DNA of 55,183 nucleotides. It comes from Acidobacteriota bacterium (GTDB taxonomy: Bacteria > Acidobacteriota > Vicinamibacteria > Marinacidobacterales > Marinacidobacteraceae). This document shows positions 1 through 7,871 of the stretch, piece by piece. The notes beneath the pieces were generated by a model. That model searched no databases. It saw only the letters and a list, made by a program, of their open reading frames with translations, and was not told where the DNA came from. A program made the translations under genes and the position numbers. Location: the NCBI GenBank assembly GCA_022828085.1, contig JAJEIY010000055.1, positions 1 through 55,183 on the forward strand. Direction: 5' to 3'. Numbering within the stretch: position 1 is the first letter of the stretch; every line of letters begins with the position of its first letter.

Positions 1-10
1 CCCACTCAGA

Positions 11-154
11 GCCTCTTCCGGGGCCTCTCGCGGCCTCAAATCGCCACCTTCAGCCCACTTCGGGCACGAATCCGCCGACCTTCCGCTCCTTACTCAGCTC
101 CAACGACCGCCTCTTCCTTCGAAAGTGGCGAAGTCGGGTGAAGAGCGGCGCTCC
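11..154 (-). repeat. Contig-end repeat, left copy (inverted match of right end)
   Basis: The reverse complement of this segment matches 55040-55183 along all 144 bases with one mismatch (base 145). Read in the orientation of the right copy, it contains an 11-bp outer stem (TCGCCACTTTC with GAAGGTGGCGA, one G-U pair) and a small hairpin GCCC-gaagt-GGGC. This suggests a structured dispersed repeat. A repeat at both ends of a contig is the usual place for a short-read assembly to stop. No gene is visible in the first 217 bases. Confidence 0.85.
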
Positions 155-217
155 TGACCTCCCCGTTCCGCTCCCCGCGGCGCACCGCACCAACCTCGCG
201 GCATAGAGTTCTTCGTC

Positions 218-2545
218 TTGCCCCGCTCCGAGTTCCGGCTCCTTCTTGCCGGCGTGGCCCTCTTCGCTTCGGCCTCCGCGTGGGCGCAGTCCGCGGAGCT
301 GGCCGACCGCCAGATCGATCAGGGCGCAGCCCCCGAAGCCAACCTGGTGCGCGGTCCCGCGCCCCCCGATCTCCCCGCGATGGTGCGCCGCGACGCCGTC
401 GGCGGGGCCACCATGCGCGCCACCCGCATCGACGAGCCCCTCGAACTCGACGGACGGCTCGACGACGGGATCTACGACCGCGTTCCGGGCGTCGGCGGCT
501 TCATCCAGGCGCTGCCGCTCGAGGGCGAGCCGGCCACCGAGGACACCGAGGTCTGGGTCTTCTTCGACGACGACGCGGTGTACGTCGCCGGGCGGTGCTG
601 GGATTCGCAACCGGACCGGATCGTGGCGACCGAGATGCGGCGGGACAACTTCGGCATTTTCAACAACGCGAACCTCGCGGTGATCCTGGACACCTTTTAC
701 GACCGCCGGAACGCCTTCTTCTTCTACCTGAATCCCATCGGCGGCTTCTTCGACGGGCTCATCGTGGACGAACGGGGGGTGAACCGGGACTGGACCGCCG
801 TCTGGGATTCCAAGGCGGCGCGGTTCGAGAACGGCTGGACCATGGAGATGCGCATCCCGTTCAAGACCCTGCGCTACGACCGGGGCGGCCCGCAGGTGTG
901 GGGCATCAACTTCCGACGGGTGGTCCGCTGGAAGAACGAGATGTCCTACCTGACCCAGGTCCCGGCGGCGCTCGGGCCGCGGGCGATCACCAAAGTCAGT
1001 TCGGCGGGCACCCTGGTGGGCCTCGAGGCGCCGGCGAGTTCCCGGACGGTCGAGGTGAAGCCGTACCTGATCGGAGACGCTGCCGGAGCCCGGGTCGAAA
1101 CGGGAGCCCTCGACCGCGACTTCGGCGGCGACTTCGGGGTGGACGCCAAGGTGGGCATCACCAGCGGGCTCACCGCCGACCTCACCTGGAACACCGACTT
1201 CGCCCAGGTGGAGGCCGACGCGCAACAGATCAACCTCACCCGCTTCAGCCTCTTCTTCCCCGAAAAGCGCGAGTTCTTCCTGGAGGGCCAGGGGATCTTC
1301 GACTTCGGCGCCTCGGGGGGCCGTGGCGCGCCGCCGGGGTCCACCCGCAGCTTCGGTCCGCCGAGCAGCACCCCCGTACTCTTCTTCAGCCGCCGCATCG
1401 GCATCGAGGGTGGGCAAGCGGTTCCCATCACGGGCGGCGCCCGGGTGACGGGCAAGCTGGGCGACTACAACGTGGGCGCGATCGCGATGCGCAGCGGCGA
1501 GAGCACGACCGCCGGGTCCCCGGAGACGGACTTCTCCGTCTTCCGGCTGAAGCGCGACATCCTGAACCGCAGCACCGTCGGGGTGATGGGGACCTACCGC
1601 TCCCACACCGCGGGCGGCCTGGGACGGAACCTCGCCTACGGGATGGACGCCCGCTTCGGCTTCTTCGAGAACCTGGACATCCGCAGCTACGCCGCCTGGA
1701 CACAGAACGAACTCGAGGACGAGACCGGGCTGAGCTATCTGGGCCAGCTCGACTACAACGGCGACCGCTACGGACTGCAGGCGGAGCGCCTGGTGGTCGG
1801 CGACGACTTCGACCCCGGGATCGGGTTCATGCGCCGGCGGGACTTCCAGCGGAACTACGCCGAGGCGCGTTTCAGTCCCCGGCCCCACTCCATCGCGTGG
1901 CTGCGCAAGATCGGCTGGACCGGCAGCGTGGACTACACGACGGACAACGCGGGGGAACTCGAAACCCGCATCTTCGGCTTCCGCTACGACATGGAGTTCG
2001 AGAACGGGGACAGCTTCAACGTGAACGCCAACCGGAACCGCGAGGTGCTGAGCGAGTCGTTCTCGCTGAGCGACGACCTCGGCGTGGCGCCCGGCAGCTA
2101 CGACTTCGACACGGTGCGGGTCAGCTACCAGGCGGGTCCCCAGCGTCCGGTGTCGGGCGGCTTCGCCTACCAGCAGGGCGGGTTCTTTTCCGGGACCCGC
2201 CGCGAACTCGCCTGGCGCGGCCGGGTCGAGCTCATGACCCGCCTCACCGTCGAGCCCATCGTCTCGGCGAACTGGATCGCCCTCCCCGAGGGCGACTACG
2301 ACACCAACCTGCTCGCCGCCCGGATCAACTACACCGTCTCCCCACGCAGCTTCCTGGCGGCATTCCTCCAGTACAACAGCGCGGCGGGCAGCCTCTCCAC
2401 GAACGTCCGGTTCCGCTGGGAGTACGAGCCCGGCAGCGACTTCTACGTGGTCTACAACTCGCTCCGGGACACTCTGGTCCCCGGGTATCCCGAGCTGAAC
2501 ACCCAGTCCGTCATCGTCAAGTTCACCCGGCTCTTCCGGTTCTAG
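218..2545 (+). CDS. DUF5916 outer-membrane protein with N-terminal CBM9-like domain
   Basis: The 775-residue protein starts at a TTG codon and opens with a signal peptide ending near AWAQ. Residues about 65-230 resemble the CBM9-like sugar-binding fold that begins DUF5916 proteins: DGRLDD at the start, then VWVFFDDDAVYVAGRCWD and a YLNPIGG segment. The rest has the family hallmark FFPEKREFFLEGQGIFDFG near residue 350, followed by alternating aromatic strands ending in LFRF, as expected for an outer-membrane beta-barrel. The family is common in Gemmatimonadota and Bacteroidota. Its substrate is unknown, and roles in surface binding or transport are inference. The gene stands alone, followed by a hairpin repeat and then the hsd operon. 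The TTG start is chosen because it precedes the signal peptide. Confidence 0.85.
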   Translation: MPRSEFRLLLAGVALFASASAWAQSAELADRQIDQGAAPEANLVRGPAPPDLPAMVRRDAVGGATMRATRIDEPLELDGRLDDGIYDRVPGVGGFIQALPLEGEPATEDTEVWVFFDDDAVYVAGRCWDSQPDRIVATEMRRDNFGIFNNANLAVILDTFYDRRNAFFFYLNPIGGFFDGLIVDERGVNRDWTAVWDSKAARFENGWTMEMRIPFKTLRYDRGGPQVWGINFRRVVRWKNEMSYLTQVPAALGPRAITKVSSAGTLVGLEAPASSRTVEVKPYLIGDAAGARVETGALDRDFGGDFGVDAKVGITSGLTADLTWNTDFAQVEADAQQINLTRFSLFFPEKREFFLEGQGIFDFGASGGRGAPPGSTRSFGPPSSTPVLFFSRRIGIEGGQAVPITGGARVTGKLGDYNVGAIAMRSGESTTAGSPETDFSVFRLKRDILNRSTVGVMGTYRSHTAGGLGRNLAYGMDARFGFFENLDIRSYAAWTQNELEDETGLSYLGQLDYNGDRYGLQAERLVVGDDFDPGIGFMRRRDFQRNYAEARFSPRPHSIAWLRKIGWTGSVDYTTDNAGELETRIFGFRYDMEFENGDSFNVNANRNREVLSESFSLSDDLGVAPGSYDFDTVRVSYQAGPQRPVSGGFAYQQGGFFSGTRRELAWRGRVELMTRLTVEPIVSANWIALPEGDYDTNLLAARINYTVSPRSFLAAFLQYNSAAGSLSTNVRFRWEYEPGSDFYVVYNSLRDTLVPGYPELNTQSVIVKFTRLFRF

Positions 2546-2583
2546 GGCATCCCCCAACCCCGGCCGGGTGGCGCTGCCGGCTT

Positions 2584-2638
2584 GGAACGCCGACCTCCGG
2601 TCGGCATCGCCCGCCGAGAGGCGGGCGAAAGACGCACC
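2584..2638 (+). repeat. Tandem-hairpin repeat, copy 1
   Basis: Two adjacent perfect hairpins are visible: GCCGACC-tcc-GGTCGGC (2589-2605) and CGCCCGCC-gaga-GGCGGGCG (2608-2627), followed by AAAGACGCACC. A second copy lies at 54557-54610 with the same order, spacing and flanks (GGARC before, AAAG-CGCACC after). Its stems are changed in compensating ways. The copy sits in the 253-bp gap between the DUF5916 gene and hsdM. It lacks a U-tract, so it is not a standard terminator. Confidence 0.75.
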
Positions 2639-2798
2639 GCCATTTGCCTGGATGGCGCATCGCTGAATTCTCGACCTCCGGGCCGCGTTCGGCACCGCTT
2701 ACCATTGCGGCCACTGGTGCCCCGCTCCCGCCACGAACCGCCACCGGACCCAAACTCGGGCGTCTTGGCGGTCATCCCCCACGAGGGTGTCCCCCATC

Positions 2799-4781
2799 GT
2801 GCCTGACCACGCCTACTTCTCCAACCTGATCTGGCAGATCGCCGACCTACTGCGCGGCCCCTACCGGCCGCCGCAATACGAGCGGGTCATGCTCCCCATG
2901 ACAGTTCTGCGCCGGTTCGATTGCGTTCTCGCTCCCACCAAGGCGCAGGTACTAGAGAAGTACGAGCAGAAAAAAGGGGGAAGGATCGAGGGGAAGGCCC
3001 TTGACGAGCTGCTAAACCGTACCGCCAGCCAGCGTTTCCACAACCACTCCGGTCTCGATTTCAAGACGCTGAAGGGAGACCCCGACAACATCAAGCGGCA
3101 CTTCGTCAGCTATATCCAGGGTTTCTCGAAGAACGTGCGCGATATCTTCGAATTCTTCGATTTCGAGAAGGAAATCGAGAAGATGCACGAGGCGAACATT
3201 CTCTACCTCGTCGTCTCGAAGTTTTCCGACGTGGATTTACATCCGGAGAACGTGCCAAACGAGGAGATGGGGCTCATCTTCGAGAACCTCATCCGGCGCT
3301 TCAACGAGCTCGCCAACGAGACCGCCGGGGACCATTTCACGCCACGAGACGTGATTGAACTCATGGTGAGCATTCTGTTTATCGAGGACGACGAGCTGCT
3401 CGCTACGGCAGGAACCGTCCGCAAGCTCCTCGACCCAGCCTGCGGCACGGGCGGCATGCTGGCCGGAGCCCAGCGCTACCTGCGGGAGCACCATCCCCAA
3501 GCGAACCTCTTCGTCTATGGGCAGGACTACAACCCGCGCGCCTTTGCCACCGCCGCCGCCGACATGCTGATGAAGCAGGTCAACCACAACGGCGTCGGCA
3601 ACAACGTCGAGTTCGGTGACAGCCTGATAGACGACAAGTTCCAGGGAGAGATCTTCGACTATTTCCTCACGAATCCGCCCTTTGGAGTGGATTGGAAGCG
3701 GCAGCGCAAATGGATCCGGGACGAGCACGACAAGCACGGCTTCGATGGTCCGTACGGTGCCGGGTTGCCCCGGGTGAGCGACGGCTCGTTGCTCTTCCTG
3801 CAGCACATGTGGCACAAGAGGGAAGCGCCGCGACCGGAAGAACAGAAGCACGGCGCGCGCCTCGCTATCGTGTTCAGCGGTTCCCCTCTCTTCACTGGAG
3901 GCGCCGGTTCCGGCGAGAGCGACATCCGCAAGTGGATCATCGAGAACGACTGGCTAGAAGCCGTAGTCGCCCTACCCGAACAGATGTTCTACAACACGGG
4001 AATCGGTACATACATTTGGATTCTCACGAATCGGAAGACAGGGCAGCGCCGCGGAAAGATCCAGCTTCTGGACGCGCGCAAAGTGTGGACAACCGGTGGC
4101 AGCGCGGGCACCAGACGGAGCTTGGGAAACAAACGCCGGCATCTCACCCAGGCCCAAATTGCCAAAATAGTCAAGCTCTATGGTCGCCACGAGTGCAACG
4201 ACACATCCCGGATCTTCGATAACGTGGATTTCGGCTATACGCGCGTTACGGTTGAGCGCCCCCTGCGGTTGCGCTATCAGATGACCATCCACGGCAAAGC
4301 GCGCTTCCTCGACGCTTGTCCCCATTTGCTCGCTGACGTCCAAGCCATTGACAGCGCTCTCGGCCGCGAGCCGCACGACGACTGGAACTCGGTTCGGCAG
4401 AGAGTTACTGCAATCCTGCGTTCCTGTAAGGCTCGTTGGAAGGCCGCCGAACAAAAACTCTTTCGTACTGTCTTCACCACCACGGCATCGGACGCGCACG
4501 CAGTCTTGAAGAGTGGCGGCAAACCAGAACCTGATCCCAAACTCCGCGATTTCGAGCATGTACCGCTCAGAGATGATGTTGACGCCTACTTCGCCCGTGA
4601 GGTTAGTCCCCATGTTCCTGACGCCTGGATGGACCGGAGCAAGGACAAGATCGGCTATGAGATCAAATTCAACCAGTACTTCTATGAGTACATACCGCCG
4701 CGAGAGCTACAAGAAATCGACAGCGACCTAAAGAGGGCGGAGGAGAGTATCCTGCGTTTGATTCGGCAGGTGACTTCGTGA
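2799..4781 (+). CDS. hsdM: Type I restriction-modification system DNA methyltransferase subunit (HsdM)
   Basis: HsdM is the N6-adenine methyltransferase subunit of a type I restriction-modification complex. It acts with HsdS to methylate the target and with HsdR to restrict. The N-terminal HsdM helical domain (LIWQIADLLRG) is followed by SAM-binding motif I, DPACGTGGM (D212 on), and catalytic motif IV, NPPF (N292). The length of 660 residues fits the larger HsdM subfamily. A GTG at 2799 is preferred because GAGGG at 2783-2787 lies 11 bases upstream; a GTG at 2787 overlaps that site. The stop overlaps the hsdS start by four bases (GTGA). It is the first gene of a five-gene operon. No convincing sigma-70 promoter was seen in the upstream gap. 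Confidence 0.95.
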   Translation: MPDHAYFSNLIWQIADLLRGPYRPPQYERVMLPMTVLRRFDCVLAPTKAQVLEKYEQKKGGRIEGKALDELLNRTASQRFHNHSGLDFKTLKGDPDNIKRHFVSYIQGFSKNVRDIFEFFDFEKEIEKMHEANILYLVVSKFSDVDLHPENVPNEEMGLIFENLIRRFNELANETAGDHFTPRDVIELMVSILFIEDDELLATAGTVRKLLDPACGTGGMLAGAQRYLREHHPQANLFVYGQDYNPRAFATAAADMLMKQVNHNGVGNNVEFGDSLIDDKFQGEIFDYFLTNPPFGVDWKRQRKWIRDEHDKHGFDGPYGAGLPRVSDGSLLFLQHMWHKREAPRPEEQKHGARLAIVFSGSPLFTGGAGSGESDIRKWIIENDWLEAVVALPEQMFYNTGIGTYIWILTNRKTGQRRGKIQLLDARKVWTTGGSAGTRRSLGNKRRHLTQAQIAKIVKLYGRHECNDTSRIFDNVDFGYTRVTVERPLRLRYQMTIHGKARFLDACPHLLADVQAIDSALGREPHDDWNSVRQRVTAILRSCKARWKAAEQKLFRTVFTTTASDAHAVLKSGGKPEPDPKLRDFEHVPLRDDVDAYFAREVSPHVPDAWMDRSKDKIGYEIKFNQYFYEYIPPRELQEIDSDLKRAEESILRLIRQVTS

Positions 4782-5968
4782 AGTGGACGGAGTCTCAGCT
4801 AAAGTTCATTGCGCGTCTGCGTTACGGTGAGACGCTGCCCAAGGAGGTCGAGGAAACTGGCGGATTTCGTGTGTATGGTTCTAACGGACCATTCGCTCAG
4901 TCGCCTAGGGCAAACACCGCGGCCCCGGCAATCGTCATCGGGCGGAAGGGATCTTACGGCAAGATCAACTGGAGTGACGATCCATGCTTCGCGTCGGACA
5001 CTACGTTCTACATAGATGAATCGAGGACAAAGCACGATTTGCGTTGGCTCTACTGGCTTCTGCAGACGCTCCGGCTCGACGAAGGGACGGACGAAACAGC
5101 AGTCCCAGGACTCAGTCGTGACTTCGCACATTCCAGACAAGTTCGAGTTCCTCCGTTGGGCCATCAGCGTTCCATCGCTGCTTACTTGGATCATGAGACC
5201 GTACGATTAGATGCGTTGACGGCCGAAGAGGAGAGTGTCGTCAACTTGTTGGCCGAAAAGCGTGACGCATTGATCACTCGCGCTGCCTCGCGCGGCCTCG
5301 ATCCCAGCGTTCGGCTACGAGACTCCGACGTGCCGTGGCTCGGACCAATCCCGGCACATTGGGATGTCTGGAAGCTAGGACATGCTGCTTCTATCGGCAA
5401 CGGTTCTACGCCCAGACGTGGTAACGCCGACTATTGGGATGCGGGTACAATTCCATGGCTCAACAGTTCCATCGTAAACGAAGAAGAGGCCACTAAAGCG
5501 GACCAGTTCGTGACACGGATGGCGTTGCAGGAGTGCCATTTGCCGCTGGTGGAACCGGGTAGTGTGTTGATGGCCATCACCGGGCAGGGAAAGACGAGAG
5601 GCCGCGCCGTGGTCCTGTCCTTCCCGGCGACGATTAACCAGCATCTCGCATATGTTACGTCCGATCCGTCCGTGTTGAATCCGTGGTTCCTGCGATGGAC
5701 GCTCCTCTCGGCATATGGCTTCCTTAGGTGTATCAGCGACAGCGCCGGTGGCACGAAGGGAGCCCTCACATGTGAGGATGTGGCGAACTTACGAGTGCCC
5801 GTTCCGCCGATGGATGAGCAGCTCGCTGTCGTTGGTCACATTGCTAAGGCTGTCCGTGCTATAGATGATCTCTACCGAGTTGTAGGAGAGGGGATAGATC
5901 TACTTAAGGAACGGCGAAGGGCGACTATTGCGGCAGCAGTAACCGGAAGAGTTGCCTTGGAGAATTGA
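4778..5968 (+). CDS. hsdS: Type I restriction-modification specificity subunit (HsdS)
   Basis: HsdS recognises the two halves of the target sequence and docks HsdM and HsdR. The 396-residue protein has the usual two-domain layout. The first target-recognition domain covers about residues 1-125 (VYGSNGPF, AIVIGRKGSYGK). A first conserved helix follows (YLDHETVRLDALTAEE to KRDALITRAASRGLD). The second recognition domain starts at VPWLGPIPAHWDVWKL, and a second conserved helix lies near the C-terminus (LLKERRRATIAAAVTGRV). The GTG start overlaps the hsdM stop. The codons are visibly more AT-rich than in the flanking housekeeping genes, consistent with horizontal acquisition. The target sequence cannot be predicted from the protein. 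Confidence 0.93.
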   Translation: MKWTESQLKFIARLRYGETLPKEVEETGGFRVYGSNGPFAQSPRANTAAPAIVIGRKGSYGKINWSDDPCFASDTTFYIDESRTKHDLRWLYWLLQTLRLDEGTDETAVPGLSRDFAHSRQVRVPPLGHQRSIAAYLDHETVRLDALTAEEESVVNLLAEKRDALITRAASRGLDPSVRLRDSDVPWLGPIPAHWDVWKLGHAASIGNGSTPRRGNADYWDAGTIPWLNSSIVNEEEATKADQFVTRMALQECHLPLVEPGSVLMAITGQGKTRGRAVVLSFPATINQHLAYVTSDPSVLNPWFLRWTLLSAYGFLRCISDSAGGTKGALTCEDVANLRVPVPPMDEQLAVVGHIAKAVRAIDDLYRVVGEGIDLLKERRRATIAAAVTGRVALEN

Positions 5969-5970
5969 GC

Positions 5971-7224
5971 ATGAGGGTCACTTCTCTCAAACTGGCCAAT
6001 GTCCGGGCAATAGATGCCGCTGAATTCCGGTTCCGGTCCGGATTCAATCTAATCGTGGGGATTAATGGTGTCGGCAAATCTAGCGTTCTTGACGTGCTAT
6101 GCCTTTGTCTCGCGGCGGTGGTAAGCAAGGCCAATGCGACTCGGGTACGGGCGCAACCCCTTGGAGTAAACGACATCCGAGTCGGGACCGACGCGCTGTC
6201 GTCTGAGTGTCATGTCACGATCGGGGAACGGGAATACAGCTACGTGCTTCACCAGCCGCGTGAGAGGAGCATCCCCCAACGGCAGAAGGTGGGCCTGCCG
6301 CGCGAACAGGTACTACAAACACCCGCAAGAGCCATGTTCGTTGGTGCGCCGCCTGAACCTGCGGCGGGAGCCGAATCGGAAGGGCGACCCTTAGCAGTTC
6401 TGTTCTCTACGGGGCGAGCCGTTCCGTCGGAACGCACACGTAGCAAGAGTGCCGCAGCGGGCGGAATTGCGGCAGCGCTTGCCGATGCGTTCGCGAATCG
6501 GGAGCTTCGGCTTGGCGAATTGGCTGCATGGATGCGTGTCCAAAAGGTGCTTCGGACGGAACACCCTTCTGCAGACAGTGCGCTGCTAGCGATGGAGAGA
6601 GCGGCGTCATCGTTTCTAGACGGATACAGGAATCTGCGCGCGGACGGTAACACGGGTCCTCGACTCCTCATTGATCGTCAGGGAGCCACGCTGCCTGTCC
6701 GGAAGCTGTCGGACGGCGAGCGCGGACTCTTGGCGTTGGTCCTCGACCTGACCCGACGCCTGGTTCAGGCCAACCCGGAACTGAGCGACCCAGTTTCTCA
6801 GGCGGAAGCCGTCGTGCTGATTGACGAGATTGATCTGCACCTCCACCCAACATGGCAGCGGAACATAGTGGGCAAACTAACGGAGACGTTTCCGCGTTGC
6901 CAGTTCATCGCCACCACACACTCTCCCCAGGTCATTGGAGAGATTCCGCACGACCGCATCCAGATGATGTCCGACGGAGAGGTGTTCTCCCCACAGTATT
7001 CCTTCGGTGTGGACTCCAACCGCGTGCTTGACGAGATCATGGGCTCTTCCGCCCGAACCGTCAGTGTCGCGAAGCTGCTAGAAGAGATATCGGGAGAGGT
7101 AGATGCACAACAGTACGATAGCGCCCGGGCCGCGCTTGCACTTCTTGTCAAACGGCTAGGCGACGAAGATCCTGAAGTCGCGCGAATCAGAACGCTTCTT
7201 GACTTCATTGAGGGCGAGGAGTGA
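5971..7224 (+). CDS. AAA/ABC-type ATPase, Septu PtuA-like, inside hsd operon
   Basis: This is a 417-residue ATPase of the SMC/ABC-like AAA family. Walker A is GINGVGKS (residues 30-37), the signature-like loop is LSDGERG, Walker B is VVLIDEIDLHLHP (D285, E286), and the H-loop is TTHSPQ. An ATG at 5971 with GGAG eight bases upstream is preferred over the TTG at 5965. Paired with the downstream HNH protein, it has the two-gene architecture of Septu-type defence (PtuA ATPase plus PtuB HNH), also used as the effector pair of retron Ec78. Placement between hsdS and hsdR recalls other R-M-linked genes such as prrC and rloA. It could act as a back-up abortive defence. That role is inference. Confidence 0.8.
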   Translation: MRVTSLKLANVRAIDAAEFRFRSGFNLIVGINGVGKSSVLDVLCLCLAAVVSKANATRVRAQPLGVNDIRVGTDALSSECHVTIGEREYSYVLHQPRERSIPQRQKVGLPREQVLQTPARAMFVGAPPEPAAGAESEGRPLAVLFSTGRAVPSERTRSKSAAAGGIAAALADAFANRELRLGELAAWMRVQKVLRTEHPSADSALLAMERAASSFLDGYRNLRADGNTGPRLLIDRQGATLPVRKLSDGERGLLALVLDLTRRLVQANPELSDPVSQAEAVVLIDEIDLHLHPTWQRNIVGKLTETFPRCQFIATTHSPQVIGEIPHDRIQMMSDGEVFSPQYSFGVDSNRVLDEIMGSSARTVSVAKLLEEISGEVDAQQYDSARAALALLVKRLGDEDPEVARIRTLLDFIEGEE

Positions 7225-7871
7225 GAACAATTTCTAAGGGTCCTGAGCCGCGCAGCCTGACCGCACATCGCAAAGCGCCGGGCGCCGACTACGCTAACTA
7301 CTCGGCGAAGGGCGATCTGCGGCGCGCCCTCGCTGGCGAACAGCGCGGGCTTTGTTGTTATTGCATGGGCCGTATCCGTCCCGATCGTGAATCCATGAAG
7401 ATTGAGCATTGGCACTGTCAGAGGAACTACGAGGGCGAGGTGCTCTCCTATGGGAATCTCCTCGCCGCCTGCCTCGGCGGGTTCCGACAACCCAAATCCC
7501 GCCAATACTGCGATACAAAGAAGGGAGACCGCGATCTGAAGTGGAATCCTGCGGATTCGGCGCGTCCGATCGAAACCCGGATCCGCTACGGACTGAACGG
7601 GGAGATCCACTCCGACGACCCGGTCTTCGATGGCCAGCTCACCGAGGTGCTGAACCTAAACCTGCCTTTCCTTAGGAGCATCCGCAAGGGAATCCTCGAC
7701 GGGCTCCTCGATTGGTGGAAGCACGAGAAATCGCGGATTCACGGCCCGGTGACGCGCGACCGTTTGGTTCGCAAGCGCAAGAGCTGGATCGGCGGCGACG
7801 GAGAGTTGCGTCCCTATTGCCAAGTCGCCGTTTGGTGGATTGAGCGGCGACTCAGAACTCAGTCGGCGTGA
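7221..7871 (+). CDS. HNH-family protein, Septu PtuB/TIGR02646-like
   Basis: This 216-residue protein has an HNH-type zinc-finger core: C45-x2-C48 (LCCYCMG), E62-H63 (KIEHW), N79 (YGNLLAAC) and C97-D98 with KKGD (YCDTKKGD). This is the layout of the TIGR02646 family, the HNH partner of PtuA-like ATPases. The GTG start overlaps the ATPase stop by four bases, and the stop overlaps the hsdR start in the same way. In this family I expect a histidine just before the last Cys-Asp; here it reads as tyrosine (Y96). Activity is therefore uncertain. The likely role is DNA cleavage controlled by the ATPase, inferred from the family. Confidence 0.75.
   Translation: MRTISKGPEPRSLTAHRKAPGADYANYSAKGDLRRALAGEQRGLCCYCMGRIRPDRESMKIEHWHCQRNYEGEVLSYGNLLAACLGGFRQPKSRQYCDTKKGDRDLKWNPADSARPIETRIRYGLNGEIHSDDPVFDGQLTEVLNLNLPFLRSIRKGILDGLLDWWKHEKSRIHGPVTRDRLVRKRKSWIGGDGELRPYCQVAVWWIERRLRTQSA

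Noticed and set aside
50..2695. Very long open frame (881 codons) on the minus strand opposite the DUF5916 gene
   Set aside because: Its translation is Val/Gly/Arg-rich low complexity with no motif. The plus-strand frame has a signal peptide and family hallmarks. Long antisense frames are expected at this GC content; the same applies to those opposite rpsA, icmF, comEC and the CitE region.
5971..7871. Retron with PtuAB-type effector
   Set aside because: No reverse transcriptase frame and no msr/msd-like structure lie near the ATPase and HNH genes; the neighbours are hsdS and hsdR.
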